From Macrophomina tecta (Eukaryota > Ascomycota > Dothideomycetes > Botryosphaeriales > Botryosphaeriaceae), in contig JAKSGN010000036.1 of assembly GCA_024180945.1 (NCBI GenBank), positions 1,612,001 through 1,676,000 of the forward strand: a stretch of 64,000 nucleotides of DNA, given 5' to 3'. This document shows positions 13,501-24,529 of this stretch, one piece after another (positions within the stretch are counted from its first letter, which is position 1; each line of letters opens with the position of its first letter). A program made the translations under genes and the position numbers. The notes beneath the pieces were generated by a model. The model worked only from the letters and a program-made list of their open reading frames with translations, had not been told where the DNA came from and did not search any database.

Positions 13501-14820
13501 AGGCAGCGCAGGTTCTCGCAGAGGAAGGCCGCTGGGTACATACCAATGATCTACAGTCTTCCATAGAATCTGATACTCTGAATCAAAGAGGATGCCGCGC
13601 GCTGAGATAATATTGGCAACGGCCTCGAGCATCACTTGGGTCCGCGGGTCTCAAGTGACCCACAGCTGCTTCTCTCAAGTCTTTTACGCTGCGGCATACC
13701 CTGCCTCTCTGCTGTTTTGGATATCCCCAAAGGCCTTGGTGCCACGCCCACAAGCCGTTCGTAACCAATATGAGAGGCTACTGTTTTGCGGTTCGTTCCC
13801 GCGTACTCGATTGCAGCACCGTGGTCTCACCATGCACAGACGCCCTTCGTAGTTCAGCGGCCGTGCATGAGGGGGGAAGATTGTCCCGCGCGGCGTCAAA
13901 CGGGGGCACCCTCTGAGCTGATCTCCGTCGACGTTAATCTGGATGTTGGCAAAATGTCTTAAGCGGAAGCATCTTCTCCGTTGAATGGAATGAGGCGGAA
14001 CCACCCTCCTCACTGACTGACCCGCGACGCAATTCTTCCTTTGGGTGGTAATTTGTCTCTGTTTTCCTGTCTTGCTTCGATCCCCTCCTAATCTGAGTTG
14101 TTCCATCTCTCAATCTTGCACTCCGGGAATCGTTGGCGATTCAACTACCGCCTGCAATCGCTGCTGTTTTGTTTGCTATTATCAAGACGAACGTCGCTCT
14201 GCACAGCATCACACAGACGCATGATTGCAACGGCTTGGCCGAGTACTCATTGTCATCCAGCACATCATCATCGCTTCTGCATAACCTGGGAATAGGTGCG
14301 GGCTACATGCATCTTCTCCGATTAGCTGTTCTGCTGACAAGTGTGCCAGCACGACTTCACCCATCAAGTTGCGCATCTTCAATACCAGAGCTATCTCCTG
14401 TGGGACGGTGCCAACACATCGGCGTAGAGGAGCGCTGCACAGTTTTCGTTTCAAATACGCTATTTGCTGTGCTCAGAGAAGAGCGGGAGAGCCTCTGCGG
14501 ATATAAGGCTTTCAGGACCTGAGGACCATATTACCGGCTTGTTCACACAGCCCTACGGTGAATTCCAGGTGAGGCGGTCAGCAAGTCCCCATTAACGCGG
14601 CTGCCACCACGGTCAACACCATCCACGATAGGACCATGTTTCACATGCACCATCCCTAGCCGCAACTTCATCAACATTATATTACAGGAACCAGCCAGCG
14701 CAACAAAGAAAGCCGCATCGCTTGCAAAGAATTCCCCCCTTGGTCTTGCCATTTTTCTTCTGGCGGTGAAGCGGGCCTGCTGTAAGATCCGAAGCAGGGA
14801 ATCTTTCGACAGCTCTCGGG
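10564..14820. promoter_or_regulatory. Long (4.3 kb) gene-free divergent interval
   Basis: Between the divergently transcribed SDR and Myb-like genes I find only short overlapping ORFs with no family-like features. A pyrimidine-rich stretch around 14040-14125 (rich in CTTGC, TCCCCTCC and ATCTCTCAATC) resembles a fungal transcription start region. If so, the Myb-like gene has a roughly 700-nt leader with several upstream ATGs (for example at 14221). A GC-box-like CCCCGCCCCCGG lies near 10962. No tRNA, transposon or coding remnant was recognised. Confidence 0.4.
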
Positions 14821-16662
14821 ATGCTGCAATCCCATCAACGGGCTCCTAGCTGGAGCGGCACCAGAGCAGAAACAAATATGGATGTTACCAACGCCCAACA
14901 ATGGCTCGCAGGCCTACCGCCGCATTTTGTCTTGCCGAAAAACCAACGCGTCCTCCCGCATTACTTCCCCCCACAGCTGGCCCCCCGCCACTTTGAGACA
15001 CGCGCCGTTATGAACAGTGCTGATTGGAATGTACGTCCGCAGCACGCGCACCCTCATCGTGCTGACTTTAATCGTGTCCAGGGCGTCTTCAAGTTCGAGG
15101 GTGATGTCGCCTTCAACGACGCCAATCCACTCGGCGACGCCGGCGTCAGTAACCTCTTTCCATCTGGCTCTCAGCAAAGCTCTTGGACCGTCGAATCATC
15201 TCAGCTGGCTTCGCAGCCCATCGCGGATACACTCCCCAGCAATGGGCAGGCTAACGGCTTGAGCAACAGGTGGCCAACGCGGCAGTCCTCCATCACGTCA
15301 CAGTCGAGCCGAGCATCTCACCAGAGCAACGCAACCCACTTCCGGACCAGGACATGGCCGCTTCCACTCACTGAGAGCAGTTCCTTTGACGCTCTTCAAC
15401 CTTCTACCGCCGCTTCTGGGTTTACGGAGCCCAATCTCAACCAGTACTCGGTAACCGTCGTCCCATCGATGATGACATCGTCCTTTTCTTCGACAGCTGA
15501 CCAGGCCTTCGATGCCTCGACAACAAACAATCTCTCTTGTGCTAGCGCGACCAGCGCCCACTCGCCTATTGTGGCTCCTCAGACCTTGCACGATGGTTCC
15601 TGGGACTTTTTCGACCCAATGAATCAATACCCCGATATATCCTCGCAATCCTTCGGCCCTGCCCAGCCCTCATGGGACTCAACCTTCTCCCGCCTCTCCA
15701 GCCTCGCTACGGCTCCACCACAGCCGGGGGAAATGACCCAAGCAACGCACTTGCCGATTCAAACACAGGTCTGTGACTCCCTACACGATATCTCCACGAA
15801 TTCCGTGTCTCCGACATGGCCGGAATGGCAGACGTACGGCGACAGCGGTTTCTCCAGCGAGAGCGAGTCCGCGTCGCCCATATCGCCGACCGTCCGCGCG
15901 GACGCGCGGGTCGGCTTCGGCAACCACAGCTTCTGCGGCAGCCTGGACTCCAGCAGCATGCCCATGCCCGCTCTGACATACTCGCAAGCCTCGCCCGCAT
16001 CCGACTGGGAGGACATATCCAGCAGCTACCCGGGCGAGCAGAGGCACGCGAGCAGGGCGAACCTCTCCCAGCGGAGCCTGAGATCACACACGCAGCACAG
16101 CGCCCGCTTCGCCATGCTGCCCTCTCAGACTGGGACGACGGCGGAATGGGGCCCATCGCTGCCGCCACCGCCGAAAGACGACGGCTACACCAGGGTCAGC
16201 GGCAAGAGGGTCAAGAAGGACGACCTGCTTGTGCGATGGAAGAACGCGGGCATGTCGTATCGGCAGATCAGGGAGAAGGGAGGATTCACGGAGGCCGAGT
16301 CGACGCTCAGGGGCCGATTCCGCACGCTGACAAAGTGTCGCGAGGAGCGGGTACGCAAGCCGCTATGGACGGCCAAAGACGTGAGTGTCGTCGACCTGCT
16401 ATTTAGGGGCGGGCGAGGAAAGCTAATTACTGCGGGCCAAAAATAGGTGCAGCTGCTCCGGGAGGGCGTGAAGATGCTCATGGCGGCGTCGCTGTACCCG
16501 GGCACGGATGCGGCGGAGATGGATGTCGATGAGATGGAGATTGACGCGAACAAGGTGCCCTGGAAGAAGGTGGCCGAGTACATCTACAACAACGACGGGT
16601 CGTACCATTTCGGGAACGCGACGTGTAAGAAGCAGTGGCTGAAGATCCAGGGGATGCAGTGA
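14821..16662 (+). CDS. Myb/SANT-like DNA-binding transcriptional regulator
   Basis: Two exons, 14821-16380 and 16447-16662, joined by a 66-nt intron (GTGAGT...AATAG, phase 0), give 591 residues. A second in-frame ATG at 14878 is a possible start. Residues 1-460 are low complexity (Ser, Pro, Gln, Asn) without known domains, as in many fungal activators. The C-terminus has two helical modules. One is at about 467-505 (LVRWKNAGMSYRQIREKGGF), a homeodomain/Myb-like unit common in Pezizomycotina. The other is a SANT/Myb-like repeat starting at RKPLWTAKDVQLLREGVKML and ending KKQWLKI, split by the intron. Trp spacing (PLWT...PWKKVAEYI...KKQW) supports the Myb call. Target genes are unknown. The long upstream interval suggests complex control. 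Confidence 0.75.
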
Positions 16663-17316
16663 GCTGGCGCCACCGTGGACGGCCCGTTGCCGGTGCATCT
16701 CCCAGTGAACGCGCCGAGCCGTCTGATGTTTGCTTGGATGGCTTGTCAGGGTGGAGCTACTTGCATGAGCGGGCTTGTGATTTCATTGGTTGGGTTTGTT
16801 TGTAATGCTTCCTTTTCTGGACGAGCGGTTCACGGGTTCATTCTGTGTTTTTCCAGCGCAATCGGCGGGGCCTTTTTTTTGCTCTCTCTTTTTCGTGGAC
16901 GGATGCTCGGCATTGTTGCACAGCGTGGATTCGGCATTCAGCCAGAAGCACTGGCTTGCAGGGTCGGGCGGCAGCGTGGCGGATACGGCGGCCACACAAC
17001 AGCAGTGCGTGTAGTTAGATAGCAGGAAATTTATTGGCGACCAAAAAAAAAAAAAAAAACCACGGAGACCAGGGAGAGGAGGGGCTGATGGTGGTGACGC
17101 ACTCGTCGCGGGCCGGCCCGGGCGCGCTTCGTCATAGTCCGGGATACAACAACCTCCTCAAAACCCACATGCTGCCCACTTTGGATGTCTCCTACGACTC
17201 GCGTTTTCGCTCATTGGTCTTGCCTAGCCGCCTCCACTGCCAGAGCCGGCGGCCGTTCGCCTCACTTTCTTCCGCTGCGCGCCCTCGCCGGCCTCCCTCT
17301 GCGCCCGGCCGACACC
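16663..17316. other. Intergenic with A17 homopolymer
   Basis: 3' UTR of the Myb-like gene and promoter of the Ap4A phosphorylase. A run of 17 A at 17043-17059 is the only notable feature. A CT-rich segment precedes the downstream ATG. Confidence 0.5.
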
Positions 17317-18723
17317 ATGCGCTTCCTCCACCTCGAGCAGCCCCTCCCTGCTCTCGTCGATGCCAAATTCACCTCAGCTGCGGAGAAGCAGAGCCTGACC
17401 TTCTCCGCTACCCAAGTCTGCGTCATCCGCACCACCTCAGGAGTACCGGTGCGTAAGTAGAGCCGCCGCCAGACGATTCAGAGCCACAGACAAGCCGAAC
17501 GCCCCGCCATTGCAATCACAAGCAGAGAACCACCGCTCCTAACTCCGCCCGTCCTCTGCGCAGTTCCAACTCCGCTACTGCCCTGCCCTCGCGAAGAAGC
17601 CCTCCGCCAGCACCCCGCCGCCTAAGCCCGCCGACGAGAATGAGCCGCCCAAGCCCAAGTTCGACCCGTTCGAAGCCCCGCCCGACGACCTGCTCGTCGC
17701 CCAGGTGCCCGAGCCGGAAAAACCGTCGCACATCCTGGTGCTGAACAAGTACCCGGTCATCCGTGACCACCTGATCATTGCCACCAAGGAGAACAAGCCG
17801 CAGACGCAGCTGCTGGAGCAGGATGACCTCGACACCACCTACGCCACGCTGGCCGAGTGGGAGCGGGCCAAGAAGGGGCCCGCCGGAGGCCGCCTGTTCG
17901 CCTTCTTCAACTCGGGCGAGCACAGCGGCGCCAGCCAGCCGCACCGCCATCTGCAGTTCTTGCCCGTCGACAGTATGCGCAGCAGCCCGGACACCGACGG
18001 CTGGGACCTGCTCGTAGACCGCATTCTAAAATCTCCGCATTCTGGTCCGTGAACTTCTTTTCTTCCTTTGCCCAGAGAAATCACCATCACACCAAGCACA
18101 TAACAGTCACCCCACCTATCCACCACCGTCGCCATCATTACCACTCCTAACCCCACCTCGCCCCCACCCATGATTCACTCCCGGACAAACAACCAGAGAA
18201 ACAAAACTGACACGCCTTCTTCCCCCTTTCCCCCACAACAGTCTCCACCGGCTTCATCTCAGACACATCCATCCCCTTCGCGCACTTTGCCTCGCGCATC
18301 CCGCCCAACGCGTCCGGGCCCGAGCTGCACACCATCTACACGGCGCTGCACTCGACGGCCGTCGAGTTCGTCCGCAAGTACATCCACTCGCACCCCTCGA
18401 CCTCGCTCGCCCTGCACACCCCCAATTCCGACAACCGCTCCTCCATAAGCTACAACATGGCCCTGACCACCGAGGCCATGGTCATCGCCCCGCGCCGGCG
18501 CGGCGGCGACGTCCTCCTCAAGACCGCCGACGGCTCCTCCTCGCTCGAGAGTAGCGGTGATGACGATGCCGCCGGCGTCGTCGAGCTGAACGGTACCGTG
18601 CTGGGCGGCACGCTCATGGTCAAGGCCGAGCGGCAGTGGGACTTGCTGCGGAGCGAGCCCAGGGCGCTGACGGAGCTGCTGGAGGCTACGGGCATACCGT
18701 GGGACAAGGGCAGTGCATTGTAA
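17317..18723 (+). CDS. APA2: Diadenosine 5',5'''-P1,P4-tetraphosphate phosphorylase (Apa1/Apa2 type)
   Basis: Exons 17317-17448, 17564-18044 and 18242-18723 join in frame to 364 residues, near the usual family length. The enzyme cleaves Ap4A with phosphate to ADP plus ATP and belongs to the HIT/GalT fold. The signature GASQPHRHLQFLPVD is present, with His171 and His173 forming the HxH active site. HILVLNKYPVIRDHLIIAT and the C-terminal ISYNMALTTEAMVIAPRR are also family hallmarks. Intron 1 is 115 nt (GTGCGT...GCAG). Intron 2 is 197 nt and uses a GTCCGT donor, the weakest junction in the model, but it is the only one I found that keeps the frame (VSTGFISD...PFAHF follows). A Pro/Lys-rich segment after residue 55 is a species-specific insertion. 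Confidence 0.88.
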
Positions 18724-19616
18724 AAAGAAGAAAGAGAGAAAGTTCCGGAATCGGAGGTATTGCTCTCAAGGAATCTTTCTTTTCTTTTTTTTTCGCAAGG
18801 GATATCTTTGCGGGAAGGTGGGGTGGGGTTTTGGGAGGTGAGGTGGGGGGGGGGTGTGGTGGAAGGGTAAATGCGGGGAATTGTTCTTTTAAGAATGATG
18901 GGGAATCCCTTTATATTTGCTTAGAAGGAGAGGGTGACTGGGAGTAGGTTCATAGCCAAAAAAAAAAAAAAAATCGCCATAACTTTCTTTGCTGGTCTTC
19001 TTCTTTTCCCTCCTTTTCTTTTTTTTTTCTTTTCCTATGCGGGAGAAGCGAGTGAGATGATACTGACATCTGTTCTGGCTGGTTGTTTATAGGGCCGAGC
19101 ATTTGTTAATGGAGGGTTGGGTTTCTATGGCTAGGGAATCAGAGAATACCCCGCAGTGCATTGAGGTGAGGTTTCTTTGGTATTGGAGCGATATCCGTCA
19201 CATGCGAAAGGACTACCGCGGAACAATGAGGACAAAAATATAATTGTGGGAGAAAAGGCACAAAGTGGTGTTACATAATTTGTGTCATCGCTGGAATCCT
19301 CGGGTATCATGCCTTTTTCCCCTTCCAAAGCACCGGAAAGACCAGATGTACCAAGTAGCCCACTCTCCCCGAAATATGGAATTACTTTGAACACTCACCA
19401 GCGCCACCAAATATATCACCATCCTTCTCTTTGATTACCTTCCCCAACAAAAATTTCACCCGACGGGACGCAAGTGCCTCCCCGCAATCCCTGCTGAAAG
19501 CGCGCAAATGATAGAAATGACCTATACTTCTTTCCCACGGTCCCCGCGCCACCTCCTTTAGTTCGACGACATACCATTCTCTCCCTTTCACTCACCCATC
19601 TCTATTTGCAGAGCTA
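18724..19616. other. Convergent 3' intergenic region
   Basis: Lies between the Ap4A phosphorylase and the minus-strand Qri7 gene. It contains T-rich, G-rich (18843-18855) and A17 (18958-18974) tracts and no supportable gene. Confidence 0.5.
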
Positions 19617-21383
19617 TCAATTCCCGTTCGGCGGCGTCAGCAGCTCCTCCAAGCTCCACTTGCGAAGGGCGCGGCAGACGAGGGGAGTAGTGTGGCCCGC
19701 GCGGAACATCTCGATGCCGGCCCAGGCGATCATGGCGGCGTTATCTGTGCACAGGGCTGGGGGTGGGTAGATGAGGGTGATGGAAGGGTAGCCGCGGGCG
19801 GCGAGGAAAGCTTGGAGGCTGTTTGCCAATGGCGGCGGTAGTGGAGAGGTTAGTCTTGTCTGGAAGAGGGAGAAAACTGCAGGAAGCATTGACGGCTGGA
19901 GGAGTGACTTTTGCTTTGGGACTTTCCAGATCTTGTCCTCTCTCGGCCACCAGCATCGGGGTTGGCAGGGTGTTAGATGCTCGTACTTTCAGTACGAGGT
20001 GTCCCTCAGCACCCTTGCGCGATGAAGCTATGCCGCGGGGTAGGAGGGGGGCGCATCCAACACGGATTGGGGCGACACGATCAACAGAGTTGCGTCAAGC
20101 AATGAGAGGGAGATGAGGTGGTGGACTTACACATGTCTTAGATATTGGTTCGACGCAACACCACCACTGACGACGACAGACATGGTCTGTGCGAGTTGGG
20201 GATCACGCAGGGCCACGGCCTGCAGAGCCAGCAAGATGCGGCTTGCTAGGTGCTCAAACGCCACCCGCATGACCTCCCGTGCCATGATTCTCCGCTCTTC
20301 CTCGTCTACTTCCTCAGGTTCTCTGCGGAGCTTGCTCAGCTTGCCAGCAGCTTTATCCCAGTGGAAGGATATAACTCTTTCTACGGCAGTGTGCAGGCCC
20401 GTGAAGCTCATGTCCATGGACATGGCCCGCAGGCCGTTGGGAGACTCGGCAAGAGGCACGCTAAACGCCCATCCCCATCTCGTGGGGCGTCTGGCCAGTT
20501 CCTCGCCCCTATTCTTCGGGGGCAGGTAATTATAGTCCTGGGCCCCCTTGGGAAAGGCGAAGCCCTCTAGCAAGCGGCCGTACATAGTGTCTCCAGATTT
20601 CTCCAGTAGAAGCGGGGGCACTATCGACCTGGCAACCTTGTCCAAACAGTCACCAATCGCACAGTCGGTGGTCGAGCCGAGCACGCGGTGTGTGGTGAGG
20701 GATTCCGAGCTGATGACCAGCGTGTGGCCGCCAGAGATTAGGACGGACAGGAAGGGGAACTCGGGCTCGGCAGGGGCAACTGCTGGTGACTGGAAGAAGC
20801 CGGTCAAAGAAGATTTGCACGGCTTTTGCTTCTGGGCAAGGGCGGAGACCAGCCTGGGCGTCAGGGCGTGGGCATGCATGTGATGGACACCGACGAGGGG
20901 AATGTTCCAAGCTGCGGCAAGACCCTTGGCCGTGTCGAGGCCAGTGAAGAGATTGGCGCGCATTCCGGGACCCCGGGTGACGGAGATAAAGTCTGGCAGC
21001 TGGCGGGATTCGAGCTTGTCCGGGGCAACGCGATGGAGGACGAATTGGGAGCTACTGCCAGCTTCATCGGGAGCTGCGTCCTGCTTGGGGAGATGGCGGA
21101 TAGCTTTTTGGACGAGAGCGGCCAGGTTTTCCTGGTGGGATTCCAGAGATACGATGGGATGCACGCCCTTGTACACGAGGTTGTTTGCGGTTACCTTTTC
21201 GTGGAAGTGCAGTTCGGCATCCCGGGATCCCCACCCCCTCCTCGCACTGCCATCTCTAGTCTCCAGCACAGCGACAGAAGTATCGTCGCAGGATGTCTCG
21301 ATGGCGAGAGTGAGCAGGCCGCGTCGTTGGACGGGCAGCAGGCGGCGGGCGCCCGGCCGGCGGAAGCCCGCTCGCAGCAGCAT
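19617..21383 (-). CDS. QRI7: Mitochondrial tRNA N6-adenosine threonylcarbamoyltransferase (TsaD/Qri7/OSGEPL1)
   Basis: Exons 21383-20131 and 19818-19617 join in phase 2 to 484 residues. Start chosen at 21383 because it begins an Arg-rich, acid-free presequence (MLLRAGFRRPGARRLL) right before the conserved LTLAIETSCDDT. Upstream in-frame sequence is Gln/Pro-rich and unlike the family. The enzyme transfers the threonylcarbamoyl group to A37 of ANN-decoding tRNAs in mitochondria. The metal-binding HHMHAH is at about 167-172. SVLISGGHT, GDCLDKVAR, MSFTGLHTAV and VVSGGVASNQYLR are TsaD motifs. The second exon supplies CTDNAAMIAWAG. The intron is 312 nt (GTAAGT...ACAG), several times the local norm. 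A short insertion with Lys/Gln follows the HHMHAH region. It is divergent from the lipase gene, with 386 bp between the two ATGs. Confidence 0.9.
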
Positions 21384-21769
21384 GTCTCGGGCGAGCGACA
21401 GGGCGCGCGATGGCAATGCTGATGGCGGCGGGGCAACGGAGGAGAAGGGTTGGGGGGAGGTGAGATTTGCGGGTGTGGCGGGGCGGGTGGCGGTGCGACG
21501 GATCGCTGGCCTGGCCCGGCCGGGCGGCGGCGGCGGCTGCTGCTGCTGCTGCTGTCTGTCAGGCCTGTCCCCCCCTCGGGCCTGGGCCTGGCGCGCGCAC
21601 ATGCCCACGCCCTCGCGTGCAGAGAGTTGTTGGGGATGGAGCTACGTCACCAAAACGCCCACAGCTCCAGAACCCTCTGCGACTTCAGCCCGTACCAGGG
21701 GAGCCTGCTGCACCCTACACTTATGCAGGCACGCTTCCCCCCGCAATGTGACACAGCCGTCCCTCCACC
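21384..21769. promoter_or_regulatory. Shared divergent promoter of QRI7 and the patatin lipase
   Basis: A 386-bp interval between two ATGs. It includes a GGC/TGC trinucleotide tract at about 21524-21555. No TATA box was recognised, as is common for housekeeping genes. Confidence 0.5.
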
Positions 21770-24529
21770 ATGGCCGACATCAGCAAATCCACCGACGGCC
21801 CCTCGCCCCACGACCCCGACGGCTTTGACATCACCAAGCTACCTGACTACGACACCGACTTCGTCAATGACGATGACTTCGTCAAGTTCGACCGCGCTCT
21901 GCACGCCCCCGATCCCTCGCCCTCGTCTGACAATCTTGCCTCGCCACAAGTCCCCAAGCGGTCCGCCTTCATCACCGCTCTCAACGACTGGCGTCCCGTC
22001 CATCAGCGCGTCCGCAAGAAGCGGCGCCGCCAACCGCGCCGCGGCGTCGACGAGACCCGCGAAGGCTTCGTCTACACCCTGCTGAAATGGCCACTCCTCT
22101 TCACCGTCTTTGGTTGGCTCTTCGTCCTGGGCCTCATGTACCTCCTGACCCGGCTTTACATCTACCTGTACGAGCATTGGATAACCTGGCGGGGCAAGCG
22201 TGAGAGGCTGCGACGGAAGCTGAACCAGACCACAAACTACCAGGACTGGGTTGCTGCTGCCAAGGAGCTGGACGGGCACTTGGGCAACGAAAAGTGGAAG
22301 CAGACGGACGAGTATGCTTACTACGACGCCAAGACCATCCGCCGTGTGAAGGACACCTTGATCAAGCTACGGACACAGGTCGAGCAAGAGCAGAACGCGG
22401 TCAACGGCCAAAGCGGCTCGAGTGCATATGCTATCAACCAGCTTCGCGGCTTGCTTGAAGCCTGCGTCAAAAGCAACTTTGTCGGCTTTGAGAATCCCCA
22501 TCTCTACAGTGAATCCTACTACGGCACAAAACACCTGGTCCAGGCCTACGTCGATGAGATTGAGAAATCGCTCGAGCTTTTGCGTGACACCAAGGCAATA
22601 TCCGCCGAGGACAAGCGGACTATGTTCAAGCACCTCTCAACAAATTTCGGTCGAACTGCGCTTTGCCTGTCAGGAGGTGCGACCTTCGCATACTACCATT
22701 TCGGTGTGGCAAAGGCTCTATTAGACGCCGGCTTGCTTCCCAACGTCATTACTGGAACTTCTGGCGGGGCTTTGGTCGCTGCGTTGCTTGGTACTCGGAC
22801 AGATGACGAGCTAAAGCAGCTGCTGGTTCCCGCTCTTGCACACAAAATTACTGCTTGCCACGACGATATGATTACTTGGGCCAAGAGATGGTACAAGACA
22901 GGCGCTCGTTTTGACAGCGTGGATTGGGCGTGGAGATGCGCATGGTTCACTCATGGCAGTCTCACCTTCCGTGAGGCTTATGCTCGTACCGGCCGCATAT
23001 TGAACGTTTCGTGCGTGCCTTCTGATCCTCATTCTCCGACCATCCTGGCAAATTATCACACTTCACCCGATTGCGTCATTTGGTCCGCCGTTCTCGCGTC
23101 CGCTGCAGTTCCTGGTATCCTGAACCCTGTTGTTTTAATGAAGAAGGCCCCGGATGGAAGCCTGGAGCCCTACAGCTTCGGGCACAAGTGGAAAGATGGC
23201 AGCTTGCGCACCGACATTCCGCTCAAGGCCCTGAATCTTCACTTCAACGTTCGCTTCAGCATTGTCAGCCAAGTTAATCCGCACGTTAATCTGTTCTTTT
23301 TCAGCTCCCGCGGTTCCGTCGGGAGGCCTGTCACACATCGCCGTGGACGTGGTTGGAGAGGTGGATATCTAGGTTCTGCCATCGAGCAGTACCTCAAACT
23401 CGACCTCACCAAATGGCTCAAGGTACTGAGACACCTCGAACTGCTTCCACGTCCTCTAGGCCAGGACTGGAGTTCGATCTGGCTACAGCGCTTCAGTGGA
23501 ACCATCACCATCTGGCCTAAATCCATCCCAAGTGACTTTTACTATATCCTAACGGACCCTACGCCGCAGCGCCTTGCGAGAATGATCCATGTCGGCCAGC
23601 AATCTGCCTTCCCCAAGCTCAAATTCATTGCCAACCGCATGAAGATCGAGCGCCTCGTTGAAGAAGGCCGGTGCGCAGCCCGCCCAACCCGCCCCGGTCT
23701 TTCATCTCTCCTATCCGAAGAAGACCTCCGCGGCCTCCTCCGCGAAGCCCACCGCAATGGTGGCAGCGTCGCTCCGCCGCCAGACCTCCATGCCGCGCTC
23801 TCCGGCCCGCCTTCCTCCACCAGCTCCGTCTCCGACGACGACACCCCCGACCGCTCCAGGCCACCCCCGGTGCAAACCAACATTGCCTCCGCCCTAGACA
23901 ACAAATCGCCCCGGAACACCGAACCCGGCGGTGAGAGCCCCTCCTTCTCCAAACGCCTGTCGGGCTGGTGGTCCTCCTTCCAGAACAAGGCCCCGGACTC
24001 CCCCCGCGCTGCGGCCCTCCAGCGCAGCGCCCACCTCCGCGGCGGCCCTTACAACGGCAGCCAGCGCCCCGGCAGTATGTTCGAGCTGCGGCCGCCCCGC
24101 GAGTTCGTCGAGGACGAACTGTACCGACACCCCCCCACTCCGCAGGCGGACCGTAGGGACCAGCAGTCCAGCCATCTCCGGGATCCTGCCAGTTTTTCTC
24201 GTAGAGGAAGCGGCGCGATGGAGATTTTTAGGCAGAGTCGCGTGTTCATCGACGACTCAGAGGAGGAGGATGGCGCGGATGGGAGCGCGCGCGGAGGCGT
24301 CGCGGGAGCGGGTGACTGGGATGACGGTGCCGGTGATGGTCCGGGTGGCGCGGAGGAGCCGGAGAGGGAGAGGGAGGAGGATGCGTTGCAGCGGTTTTTG
24401 GGAACGGATGATGAGGGTGTGAGTAGTAGTGCGGAGGAGGGCGATGAGAGTAGCGGGGGTGATGATGGGGAGGGGGCTTCGGCATTTCTGAGGAGGAGGC
24501 GACAGAGCCGGGGAACGTTTGTTGGGTGA
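21770..24529 (+). CDS. Patatin-domain triacylglycerol lipase/phospholipase (Tgl4/Tgl5-like)
   Basis: Intronless, 919 residues. A probable membrane-embedded segment lies at about 104-126 (LLKWPLLFTVFGWLFVLGLM). It is followed by a DUF3336-like region (NYQDWVAAAKELDGHLGNE) and a patatin domain. The catalytic dyad is Ser331 in GTSGG and Asp476 in DGSLRTDIP. The oxyanion-hole segment is SGGATFAYYHFGVAKA. HVNLFFFSSRGSVGRPVTHR and SGTITIWP match the fungal Tgl3/4/5 family, lipid-droplet triacylglycerol lipases with phospholipase or acyltransferase side activities. After about residue 640 the protein is a long low-complexity tail (Ser/Pro/Arg, then Glu/Asp/Gly) that varies in such proteins and may be regulatory. 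Confidence 0.88.
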   Translation: MADISKSTDGPSPHDPDGFDITKLPDYDTDFVNDDDFVKFDRALHAPDPSPSSDNLASPQVPKRSAFITALNDWRPVHQRVRKKRRRQPRRGVDETREGFVYTLLKWPLLFTVFGWLFVLGLMYLLTRLYIYLYEHWITWRGKRERLRRKLNQTTNYQDWVAAAKELDGHLGNEKWKQTDEYAYYDAKTIRRVKDTLIKLRTQVEQEQNAVNGQSGSSAYAINQLRGLLEACVKSNFVGFENPHLYSESYYGTKHLVQAYVDEIEKSLELLRDTKAISAEDKRTMFKHLSTNFGRTALCLSGGATFAYYHFGVAKALLDAGLLPNVITGTSGGALVAALLGTRTDDELKQLLVPALAHKITACHDDMITWAKRWYKTGARFDSVDWAWRCAWFTHGSLTFREAYARTGRILNVSCVPSDPHSPTILANYHTSPDCVIWSAVLASAAVPGILNPVVLMKKAPDGSLEPYSFGHKWKDGSLRTDIPLKALNLHFNVRFSIVSQVNPHVNLFFFSSRGSVGRPVTHRRGRGWRGGYLGSAIEQYLKLDLTKWLKVLRHLELLPRPLGQDWSSIWLQRFSGTITIWPKSIPSDFYYILTDPTPQRLARMIHVGQQSAFPKLKFIANRMKIERLVEEGRCAARPTRPGLSSLLSEEDLRGLLREAHRNGGSVAPPPDLHAALSGPPSSTSSVSDDDTPDRSRPPPVQTNIASALDNKSPRNTEPGGESPSFSKRLSGWWSSFQNKAPDSPRAAALQRSAHLRGGPYNGSQRPGSMFELRPPREFVEDELYRHPPTPQADRRDQQSSHLRDPASFSRRGSGAMEIFRQSRVFIDDSEEEDGADGSARGGVAGAGDWDDGAGDGPGGAEEPEREREEDALQRFLGTDDEGVSSSAEEGDESSGGDDGEGASAFLRRRRQSRGTFVG

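Noticed and set aside
21524..21555. GGC/TGC repeats considered as part of a longer Qri7 N-terminus (poly-Gln/Pro)
   Set aside because: The Arg-rich presequence from the ATG at 21383 fits a mitochondrial signal and family length; the upstream extension does not.
20826..21828. Plus-strand frames of 198-308 codons opposite QRI7
   Set aside because: Antisense shadows of a highly conserved TsaD coding frame.
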